Shown piece after piece: positions 33,017 through 42,895 of a DNA stretch of 64,000 bases. Position 1 is the first letter of the stretch; every line of letters starts with the position of its first letter. Below the pieces are notes generated by a model that did no database searches, had not been told where the DNA came from, and saw only the letters and a list, made by a program, of their open reading frames with translations. The stretch is from Ampullaceana balthica (taxonomy: Eukaryota > Mollusca > Gastropoda > Lymnaeidae). The position numbers were made by a program, and so were the translations under genes. The DNA lies in assembly GCA_944989445.1 (NCBI GenBank), contig CALYLW010000556.1:336843-400842 (forward strand), in the 5' to 3' direction.

Positions 33017-36000
33017 CCACTCCCCCAACATAGTCAGGTCCACTCCCCAACACAGTCAGGTCCACTCCCCAACACAGTCAGGTCCACTCCCCGACACAGT
33101 CAGGTCCACTCCCCAACACAGTCAGGTCCACTCCCCAACACAGTCAGGTCCACTCCCCAACACAGTCAGGTCCACTCCCCAACACAGTCAGGTCCACTCC
33201 ACGACACAGTCAGGTCCACTCCCCAACAGAGTCAGGTCTACTCCCCAACACAGTCAGGTCCACTCCACAACACAGTCAGGTCCACCCCCCAACACAGTCA
33301 GGTCCACTCCCCAACACAGTCAGGTCCACTCCCCAACAGAGTTATGTCCACTCCCCAACACAGTCAGGTCAACCCCCCAACACAGTCAGGTCCACTCCCC
33401 AACACAGTCAGGTCCACTCCCCAACAGAGTTATGTCCACTCCCCAACAAAGTCAGGTCCACTCCACAACACAGTCAGGTCCACTCCCCAACACAGTCAGG
33501 TCCACTCCCCAACACAGTCAGGTCCACTCCCCAACACAGTCAGGTCCACTCCCCAACACAGTCAGGTCCACTCCCCAACATAGTCAGGTCCACTCCCCAA
33601 CAGAGTCAGGTCCATTCCCCGACACAGTCAGGTCCACTCCCCAACAAAGTCAGGTCCACTCCCAAACACAGTCAGGTCCACTCCCCAACACAGTCAGGTC
33701 CACTCCCCAACACAGTTATGTCCACTCCCCAACACAGTCAGGTCCACTCCCCAACACAGTCAGGTCCACTCCCCGACACAGTAAGGTCCACTCCCTAACA
33801 CAGTCAGGTCCACTCCACAACACAGTCAGGTCCACTCCACAACACAGTTAGGTCCACTCCCCAACACAGTCAGGTCCACTCCCAGACACAGTCAGGTCCA
33901 CTCCCCAACACAGTCAGGTCCACTCCCCCAACACAGTCAGGTCCACTCCCCCAACACAGTCAGGTCCAATCCACAACACAGCATGGTCCACTCCCCAACA
34001 CAGTCAGGTCCACTCCCCAACACATTCTGGTCCACTCCACAACACAGTCAGGTCCAATCCCCAACAGAGTCAGGTCTACTCCCCGAAACAGTCAGGTCCA
34101 CTCCCAAACCGAGTCAGGTCCACTCCCCGACACAGTCAGGTCCACACCCCAACAGAGTCAGGTCCACTCCCCAACACAGTCAGGTCCACTCTGCAACACA
34201 GTCAGGTCCAATCACCAACACAGTCAGGTCCACTCCCAAACACAGTCAGGTCCACTCCCAAACACTGTCAGGTCCACTCCCCAACACAGTCAGGTCCACC
34301 CCCCAACACAGTCAGGTCCACTCCCCAACACAGTCAGGTCCACTCCCCCAACACAGTCAGGTCCACTCCACAACACAGTCAGGTCCACTCCCCAACACAG
34401 TCAGGTCCACTCCCCAACATAGTCAGGTCCACTCCACAACACAGTCAGGACCACTCCACAACACAGTCAGGTCCACTCCACAACAGAGTCAGGTCCACTC
34501 CCCAACACAGTCAGGTCCACTTCCCAACACAGTTATGTCGACTCCACAACACAGTCAGGTCCACTCCACAACAGAGTCAGGTCCACTCCCCAACACAGTC
34601 AGGTCCACTTCCCAACACAGTTATGTCCACTCCACAACACAGTCAGGTCCACTCCCCAACACAGTCAGGTCAACTCCACAACAGAGTCAGGTCCACTCCC
34701 CAACAGAGCCAGGTCCACTCCCCAACACAGTCAGGTCCACTCCACAACAGAGTCAGGTCCACTCCCCAACAGAGTCAGGTCCACTCCCCAGCACAGTCAG
34801 GTCCACTCCCCAACACAGTTATGTCCACTCCGCAACACAGTCAGGTCCACTCCCCAACACAGTCAGGTGCACTCCCCAACACAGCCAGGTCCACTCCCCA
34901 ACACAGTCAGGTCCACTCCCCAACACAGTCAGGTCCACTCCCCGACAGAGTCAGGTCCACTCCCCGACACAGTCAGGTCCACCCCCCGACACAGTTAGGT
35001 CCACTCCCCAACACAGTCAGGTCCACTCCCCAACACAGTCAGGTCGACTCCACAACACAGTCAGGTCCAATCCCCAACAGAGTCAGGTCCACTCCCCGAA
35101 ACAGTCAGGTCCACTCCCCAACAGAGTCAGGTCAGGTCCAACCCCAACAGTGTCAGGTCCACTCCCCAACACAGTCAGATCCACTCCCCAACACAGTCAG
35201 GTCCACTCCCCAACACAGTCAGGTCCACTCCCCAACACAGTCAGGTCCACTCCCTAACACAGTCAGGTCCACCCCCCAACACAGTCAGGTCCACTCCCCA
35301 ACACAGTCAGGTCCACTCCCCCAACACAGTCAGGTCCACTCCACAACACAGTCAGGTCCACTCCCCAACACAGTCAGGTCCACTCCACAACACAGTCAGG
35401 TCCACTCCCCAACACAGTCAGGTCCACTCCACAACACAGTCATGTCCACTCCACAACACAGTCAGGTCCACTCCACAACACAGTCAGGTCCACTCCCCAA
35501 CACAGTCAGGGTTACTCCCCAACACAGTCAGGTCCACTCCCCAACACAGTTATCTCCACTCCACAACACAGTCAGGTCCACTCCCCAACAGAGTCAGATC
35601 CACTCCACAACAGAGTCAGGTCCACTCCCCAACACAGTCAGGTCCACTCCACAACAGAGTCAGGTCCACTCCCCAACAGAGTCAGGTCCACTCCCCAACA
35701 CAGTCAGGTCCACTCCCCAACACAGTTATGTCCACTCCGCAACACAGTCAGGTCCACTCCCCAACACAGTCAGGTCCACTCCCCAACACAGTCAGGTCCA
35801 CTCCCCAACACAGTCAGGTCCACTCCCCGACACAGTCAGGTCCACTCCCCGACACAGTCAGGTCCACTCCCCGACACCGTCAGGTCCACTCCCCGACACA
35901 GTCAGGTCCACTCACCGACACAGTCAGGTCCACTCCCCGACACAGTCAGGTCCACTCCCCGACACAGTCAGGTCCACTCCCCAACATAGTCAGGTCCACT

Positions 36001-36055
36001 CCCCGACACAGTCAGGTCCACTCCCCAACAGAGTTATGTCCACTCCACAACAAAA
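33017..36055. repeat. Large minisatellite, 22-bp unit, about 138 copies (3 kb)
   Basis: Units of the form cagtcaggtccactccccaa + ca, with many scattered single-base variants (acac/agag, ccc/cac, cag/tat) and occasional one-base unit-length changes. These rotate the reading frame, so 200-550-residue Ser/Thr/Pro/Gln-rich frames appear. Larger patterns of variants recur (for example the stretches near 34560-34830 and 35560-35740), suggesting block duplication. No gene is called. Confidence 0.96.
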
Positions 36056-36505
36056 TGTAACAATTCTCGCTGGGGCTTGTTTTGAGTATTGTTATACTAT
36101 ACTATCCTGGTTAGAAGAATACTCAATAGTCATTACATTTTATCATTATTTTAGAGATCGAAACCAAGTGGCATGCCACTTGAATAGTAGCGACAGAAAT
36201 GGAAATAAAAGGGTATGTATTGTATTTTTAAAATATATATATCATACATATGCATATTTATTTATTAGTTTAAATTTTTACAACTTAATTACTTAATAGG
36301 ACCTTTTCTATATACTGACTCAAAATTAATAATTACTAACATAATGTTTATTGCATTTATACATAGTATAAATTTGGCTTATACAAATTTACTATTTCCT
36401 GTATCATAAACTTGAAAATTTATATTTAAATGCGGTTTAGTTTTAACTGGTGAATTACCTCCCTTTATAACAAATCTGTCTTTAATATTGCTCGTTTTAT
36501 ATAAT
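36056..36505. other. Intergenic DNA, nothing recognised
   Basis: AT-rich; the open frames here run out of the repeat or are short and featureless. Confidence 0.4.
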
Positions 36506-36689
36506 ACTAGGGGCAAGTACCCGGCTTTTTCCCGGGTTGAAAATAAAGTTTTCTGTAGAAGCGTACAAAAACTGTTTATTTGCATCCTATCGAGCTGATA
36601 ATTTTATTATTTTTTTCGCATGTTACCATCGCGCGAGGGTACTCAAAAACTTCCCAAAGTTTCATTCTTCTACTTATGATTTGAAACAT

Positions 36690-36865
36690 TTTCATTTTCA
36701 AATAGAATACGGCCTTTATTGGGAAGGGGGAAGCTTTGTGACGTTATTTTGGAGGGGGGGGTCTAAGTTTTTGTGACAACGTGTGACTAAAAAAAGGAGG
36801 GGGGTGAAAAATCCGACTGATTTGTGTCACGTCATTTATTGAAGGCACCATAGGGGAGCAATTGT
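36690..36865. mobile_element. Decayed Harbinger-MITE-like fragment
   Basis: G-rich runs, repeated tgtgacgt motifs and gtgtcacgtcatttattgaa resemble the internal stretch of both CAGTGGCGTCAC hAT copies (4930-5360 and 46130-46560) and, at the end, the MITE at 38445-38679. No clean termini remain. Confidence 0.4.
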
Positions 36866-37024
36866 TCAATTTTGCACGGAGTGGTTGAAAGGATAAGTCC
36901 GGCCATGCCCCACTTGTACGTCTGCAGAGCCATGGTGTGTGTGTACAATCTGTGTACGTCATAGTGAGTACCAAGAGCTTGTACTGAGTACATGCAAAGT
37001 GTCTTGATTCGGTGCGTATTATTA

Positions 37025-37420
37025 AATCCTTTATATTAACTCGTGGTGTCTGTTTGAACCCTTGCTTGCTTGCTTGATTGTCGCCAAAACATTGGATCGA
37101 TTTTTAACCCACTTCCTCATAAGCTAGCGATCTGAAATTTTGCAGGCAGACTCGTGCCAATGATAAAAACGATGTGTCAAAATTTCAAATCAATCGCATG
37201 TACCGTAATTGAACAACCTTTCCTGTCGCGCAAGAAGGTGCGTATTTTATTGACAACACTTTTTATAAACATATTCCTGATCGGTGCGCATTATATTAAA
37301 CACGTTTTACGAAACATAACTACAATTTTTTATTTTTGGATCGTCTTGTGAGGCGTATTATTCTCGTACATAAACGATTTATAGTGAAAAAACTTGTTTT
37401 TTTACGTTTTTTTTTAATTA
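37025..37420. repeat. Dispersed repeat (copy 2), inverted relative to 22400-23160
   Basis: The shared order of blocks is attaaatcctttatattaac, gatcgatttttaacccac, ttgcaggcagactcgtgcca, gaacaacctttcctgtcgcg and aggtgcgtattttattg. It aligns along about 400 bp with the reverse complement of the copy near 22.4-22.9 kb. This copy lacks the roughly 280-bp insertion found there. Confidence 0.72.
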
Positions 37421-38104
37421 CATCGTTCCCTTTTCAAAAATTAAAATATAAGTCAAAACAATGACGTCATATAATATTTTTCTTTTACAGCGCGTCTTTA
37501 ATTTATATTTCATTTTTAACACATTTTGCGCGCCTTCCTGGGGCACACCTTGTATTCAAAAAGCACGTCATATAAAAAAATTTTTTACAGTGCTAATCGC
37601 CACACGATTTTTTAACTGTTATAGACTGTTGTACATCGTTTCTCAGCGTTCTACGTCTATCCAGTGAGCCATCCAGTGACTTGGACTATTATATTATTTA
37701 TAACACAACTCAATAATTAAGATGCGTACACGAAAATGTGCACACCGTAATTTGACAATAAAAGATAATAGAAAGCGCACTGCTCAAAATAAAGTCTTTG
37801 AAAAAAAAATACTGCACCAAAAAAAACTCGTTTTGAAGGTCCGCCTAAAGTTTTTCAATATAGAAATTAGATTTAAGTTTTCTCTCTTTGTCTCTACATT
37901 TTTTTATTTTTTACTTTGGGCAAAAAAGACAATTACAAAAACTATAATGCATGTAAAACCATATGCACGTTAAAAGAAACCGTTCTGGACAAATTTTGTC
38001 CCCGCACGTCATTTGGCTTTTCCGTGATTGTGTGACTGAGAGTCGAAAAGTGAAACAAACAAACAAACAAACATACAAAGATACTAACACCAACTGAGTA
38101 ACTC
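37421..38104. other. AT-rich DNA, possible extension of the dispersed repeat
   Basis: Contains aatactgcaccaaaaaaaac (37808), a motif shared with other dispersed-repeat copies, but alignment is too weak to delimit an element. Open frames are featureless. Confidence 0.35.
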
Positions 38105-38129
38105 AGCTTCATGTAGGAGATTACTAGGC

Positions 38130-38738
38130 CTACGTTACTCTTGGTTCTTCTATCCTCTAGTAGGAGATTACTAGGCCTACGTTACTCTATCCTCTAGTGT
38201 TTCAAGGTTTAGTTATTTAAGTATATGTAATGGTGTTATAAAATTCTTTTAAGTTTTGAATATTCTCCAGTAATAAATCTGGCAGCTCTTTTTTTTTAAT
38301 TTGTTCTAGTTTATCAATGTTTTCTTTGGTAGATGTGTCCCATACAGAAGATGAATATTCTAGTAGAGGTCTCACCAAAGTGAGATAGGTTTTTAGTTTT
38401 ATATTCTTATTACATCTGTAAAAGTTTCTTTTTATAAAGCCTAAGGGGTCGTCCATAAAGTACGTTACGCTGTTATTGACCATTTTACCCCACCCCCTGT
38501 CACAAATCTCGGACCCCCCTCCCCCTAAAGTACGTCACACTTTCGTTCAAAAAATTTTTTATTAACAAAATTATTAAAATTTAATACAAAACACCGTGAC
38601 GTCATGCATGGCCTGACACACTTTATTACACCCACTCCCCCCCCCCGTCTGGAGCGTGACGTACTTTATGGACGGCCCCTAAGGTTTTGTTTGAATTTTA
38701 TTATAACTTCACTGACATGGGGATTCCATGATAGTTTC
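38130..38738 (-). mobile_element. CR1/Jockey-like LINE fragment, interrupted by a MITE
   Basis: On the minus strand it encodes the segment around TLVRPLLEYSSSVWD-STKEN and LGFIKRNF, matching 50796-52229. It is split at gcctaa|ggttttg by the insertion 38445-38679. Near its lower edge a block of about 44 bp (taggagattactaggcctac) is duplicated in tandem at 38116 and 38160. Confidence 0.85.
38445..38679. mobile_element. PIF/Harbinger-like MITE, 235 bp, TAA target duplication
   Basis: The left terminus GGGGTCGTCCATAAAGTACG mirrors the right terminus GGGGCCGTCCATAAAGTACG (reversed). It is flanked by TAA on both sides (38442-38444, 38680-38682), as expected for PIF/Harbinger. The uninterrupted LINE sequence at 51290-51310 confirms the empty site. 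Confidence 0.92.
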
Positions 38739-38968
38739 TGTGCTGCTGTCATTTGTCAATCAGTCTCGCTGTCATTTGTCAATATGTGCCACTGTCATTT
38801 GTCAATATGTGCCGCTGTCATTTGCCAATCTGTACTTCTGTCATTTGTCAATCTGTGCCGCTGTCATTTGTCATATGTGCCGCTGTCATTTGTCAATCTG
38901 TGCCGCTGTCATTTGCCAGTCTGTGTCACTGTCATTTGTCAATATGTTCCACTGTCATTTGTCAATCA
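38738..38968. repeat. Minisatellite, 23-bp unit, about 10 copies
   Basis: Units of the form gctgtcatttgtcaatctgt + gcc. It starts at the broken edge of the LINE fragment; since 23 is not divisible by three, all frames are open in turn. Confidence 0.92.
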
Positions 38969-38969
38969 C

Positions 38970-39125
38970 GACATGAGGAGTCCATCTACTCACTAATTTA
39001 ATCTTGACCACTGCATGAGGAGTCCATCTAGTCACTAATTTAATCTTGACCACTGCATGAGGAGTCCATCTAGTCACTAATTTAATCTTGACCACCACTT
39101 GATGAGTCTATTTGGTCCCAAATTT
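38970..39125. repeat. Short tandem repeat, 42-bp unit, 3-4 copies
   Basis: Units contain catgaggagtccatctagtc and actaatttaatcttgaccac; the last copy is diverged. Confidence 0.85.
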
Positions 39126-40350
39126 AATCTTGACTCACATATGTTGAGTTTAATGACCATTAGTTGACCATTCATCAAAAACTAAAGCAAACATAAACTT
39201 TCACTCAGTCCTTCCACACATTAAAAGAATCCTAAGCATTTTGAGGAAAAACATTTCATTTATTGCACTTATAGTTATAGCATTCATGTGTATATTATAT
39301 GCAAGTTTGAATTATTGGTTTAAAGGTTTGTGCTATCAATTGGGATGGTAATAGAACAATTAATACACTTATGATAAAGGTTTGATAAAATTGTAATGTA
39401 AACATAAAAAATGCCAAGCTTTTTAATACCATAAATCTATTACTTATAAAAAATATATATTTGTGTAACTGGTAGGTGAGCCACTAGCCACTACATCCAG
39501 AATATATTTATAACTTTCTTTCCTCAGGTCAAAAATTTCAGTACCAAAGTAGTCAGTCCAATCTTAGAGTTACCCAGTCATTTAAAGATTAAGTGTCTCC
39601 CTCTATGACACAAAATGATAAGAATAACCCTTAGAAACATAACTGATAGTGTTTTTCATTTTAAAAGAAAAGTATGTTACTGATTAGAAATATTTTATAA
39701 AAATACATTCATGATTGAATTTTTCAAAATGCTAGTCAAACACAGACTTGTATGGCAACAAGGCAACAACCTAATAAATAAACAAAGTATTTTGGTCAAA
39801 CACTAGCTCATTGTCAAACATTGTGATAGTAAAATTGTACAAACTAAAAATAGTGACATTGCCTTACAACTATTTGACAACCATCACATATCGCAAACTT
39901 GAGTGGTATGATATCATTAGAAAATGTCCATGTTAATGTAAGCTTGGGAAATGACAATACATCAAGATGGGATATTTATTATATAAAGGTTCAATATAAG
40001 AACCACAGTAAAAACAAAGTAATGTTTAAAACAACCCTGTCCATATCTTTGTACAACATGTGGTTATTGTGGGACTATGAAGTGGAGAGTTCAATTAATA
40101 TTTGTAATTAATAATTTAACTCCCAAGTTTAGTAAATATTTATGTGTAATTGATTTCAAGAAGTGGATCAAACTGAAATAAAATTGTTTCATGTTAAAAA
40201 AAAGCATTTTTATTTACAATGTGATATTCATTTGGCAATGAAAGCTCTACAGGGATGTAAGTATTTCAACACTGAGGTATTCAAGATTTAAATGGTTGCT
40301 TCAAAAACATTTGCAATGTTTCATGTTTTTTTGTATGAATTTTTTTTTCA
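39126..40350. other. AT-rich intergenic DNA, nothing recognised
   Basis: No domain-bearing frame. The 70-residue frame at 39899-40111 has no recognisable feature. Confidence 0.45.
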
Positions 40351-40354
40351 TTAA

Positions 40355-40480
40355 AGTGGAACTCTTATAACGAGCATAATTTGTTCCAAAATTTTACTTG
40401 TTAAGCGAAACACCCGTGAAACACTTTTCCCCATACAAATCAATGTAAAATACAATAATGCATTCCATGTTGAAAATATA
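40355..40480. mobile_element. Tigger/pogo-like (Tc1/mariner) terminus fragment
   Basis: The sequence agtggaactcttataacgag, continuing through ttgttccaaaattttac and ttaagcgaaacac, is typical of Tigger/pogo-type termini, where a gttaag/gttata motif recurs. No matching second end was found nearby. Confidence 0.5.
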
Positions 40481-40944
40481 CTCATTTGTCAAAAATTTTT
40501 ATCAACATTTATTCAAATACAATTATATGAATTGTTAAGGAGTGTAACAACGTGAAATACCATTTAGATTTGGAACAAAAATCATAAATACAAATATGAA
40601 TTTATGACAAATAATTAATCCTTTTTAACTAGAAAATTGTCTAAAGACACTTGTTTTTGCAGAGGCTTCAAAATTTCATGAAAATGTGTTGTAACCATTT
40701 CGTAGACATTCTTGACACTCGCTTTTAAGCATCCATCTCCTTAATTTTGTTTTTGTTCTTGAAAATAGTGTGGATTGTTGATGTTGTAAAAATAAAATAA
40801 TTAAAATTGTAATTGTAGGTTTATAAAAAAAAATGATAATAATATTTTGAACAAATAATTCTGGCATTGTACATCCCAGTGTCCAAGTAATGTGTTTAGA
40901 GACAGATTCAAGTAAATGCCAATTTTGATCTGTGTGTCATAACA

Positions 40945-41832
40945 CACATGGCATCTCATGTCACATTTGTCAAATGGTTATCAAAATGATGTCATCTCAT
41001 GTCACAGATGTTAAATAGTTTTAATGATGATGTCATCTCATGTCACAGATGTAAAATGGTTTAAATGATGATGTCATCTCATGTCACAGATGTTAAATAG
41101 TTTTAATGATGATGTCATCTCATGTCACATATGTTAAATAGTTTTAATGATGATGTCATCTCATGTCACAGATGTTAAATAGTTTTAATGATGATGTCAT
41201 CTCATGTCACATATGTCAAATGGTTTTAATGATGATGTCATCTCATGTCACAGATGTTAAATAGTTTTAATGATGATGTCATCTCATGTCACAGATGTTA
41301 AATAGTTTTAATGATGATGTCATCTCATGTCACATATGTTAAATAGTTTTAATGATGATGTCATCTCATGTCACATATGTTACATAGTTTTAATGATGAT
41401 GTCATCTCATGTCACATATGTTAAATAGTTTTAATGATGATGTCATCTCATGTCACAGATGTTAAATAGTTTTAATGATGATGTCATCTCATGTCACAGA
41501 TGTAAAATGGTTTAAATGATGATGTCATCTCATGTCACATATGTTAAATAGTTTTAATGATGATGTCATCTCATGTCACATATGTTAAATAGTTTTAATG
41601 ATGATGTCATCTCATGTCACATATGTCAAATGGTTTTAATGATGATGTCATCTCATGTCACAGATGTTAAATAGTTTTAATGATGATGTCATCTCATGTC
41701 ACAGATGTTAAATAGTTTTAATGATGATGTCATCTCATGTCACAGATGTAAAATGGTTTTAATGATGATGTCATCTCATGTCACAGATGTTAAATAGTTT
41801 TAATGATGATGTCATCTTATGTCACAGATGTC
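40945..41832. repeat. Minisatellite, 41-bp unit, about 21 copies
   Basis: Units contain ttttaatgatgatgtcatct and catgtcacagatgttaaata, with cagatg/catatg and ttaaat/taaaat/tcaaat variants. It lies downstream of the SLC17 gene A stop codon. Confidence 0.94.
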
Positions 41833-41954
41833 AACAATTACATATAAACATAATCCAACAACAAATCCGGAATCCAAACATAAAGCCCTGTATCCATCAA
41901 GTAAATCCAACAATGACAAACAAGAGCCTCATCCATTAACAAAAAACAATATCC

Positions 41955-42262
41955 ATAAACACAGCTGTTGTCCAACATCCATAAACACAGCTGTTGTCCA
42001 ACATCCATAAACACAGCTGTTGTCCAACATCCATAAACACAGCTGTTGTCCAACATCCATAAACACAGCTGTTGTCCAACATCCATAAACACAGCTGTTG
42101 TCCAACATCCATAAACACAGCTGTTGTCCAACATCCATAAACACAGCTGTTGTCCAACATCCATAAACACAGCTGTTGTCCAACATCCATAAACACAGCT
42201 GTTGTCCAACATCCATAAACACAGATGTTGTCCAACTTCCATAAACACAGCTGTTGTCCCTT
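41955..42262. repeat. Minisatellite, 26-bp unit, about 12 copies
   Basis: Units of the form cataaacacagctgttgtcc + aacatc, very homogeneous. Open frames on the minus strand (MDVGQQLCLW types) are repeat artefacts. Confidence 0.94.
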
Positions 42263-42317
42263 TTGAAATAATTTAACGTCTCCCTTCTAATTCGGGGTAT
42301 GTCAACAGAAATTATTT

Positions 42318-42562
42318 TGTATGAGCCACATGACGTAAGATTTGTTCTATGAGCCACACAATGGTAGAATTGTTCTATGAGCCACACAACAGAAGATTTG
42401 TTGTATGAGCCACACAATGGATGATTTGTTCTATGAGCCACACAAAGGAAGATTTGTTCTATGAGGCTTTCAATGGAAGATTTGTTCTATGAGCCACACA
42501 AAGGAAGATTTGTTCTATGAGGCATTCAATGGAAGATTTGTTCTATGAGCCATACAATGGAC
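42318..42562. repeat. Minisatellite, 28-bp unit, about 9 copies
   Basis: Units contain gaagatttgttctatgagcc. Together with the two preceding arrays, three unrelated minisatellites stand back to back in the first 1.7 kb after the SLC17 gene A stop codon, so they are probably in or near its 3' UTR. Confidence 0.9.
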
Positions 42563-42652
42563 AAGTCATTTACCAGCTCAGACAAGATCAAAGTTCATCA
42601 TGAAGTTTTTCATTTTTAAATGTAAACAACGAATGAAAGACCAGCAGTGAAA

Positions 42653-42895
42653 TCATTCAGAATATTCTGGAGGTGGAGCTCCATTGCTGGAGGCTTCAGC
42701 GCCACCTTGTGGTGGAGGTAGCGGTGGTGGTGGTGGTAGTATCAGTGGTGAGCTGTGAATACCAACCAGTTCCTTGTGTGGTGCCCTAGACCAAGGCATC
42801 TCCTCTCCTTTAGCAAATATGTTGTAGAAGATGGCCCCAAAGAAATACATGCATGAGGTGATGTAGAATATAATCTTCCACTGTCCACGGGTTTG
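42653..42895 (-). CDS. SLC17 gene A, coding exon 11 (terminal)
   Basis: 243 nt including TGA; encodes [20 protein letters not shown] (TM12) and a cytosolic tail with a run of prolines ([15 protein letters not shown]) ending APPPEYSE. The Pro run is coded by a GGT/GGA-rich trinucleotide stretch and might vary in length. PPPEY resembles a PPxY WW-binding motif (inference). Confidence 0.93.
   Translation of the reverse strand, partial: QTRGQWKIIFYITSCMYFFGAIFYNIFAKGEEMPWSRAPHKELVGIHSSPLILPPPPPLPPPQGGAEASSNGAPPPEYSE

Noticed and set aside
33017..36296. Ser/Pro-rich mucin-like proteins on plus strand
   Set aside because: The 22-bp unit rotates frames, several overlapping frames are equally open, and the C-terminal extension outside the repeat is AT-rich random sequence.
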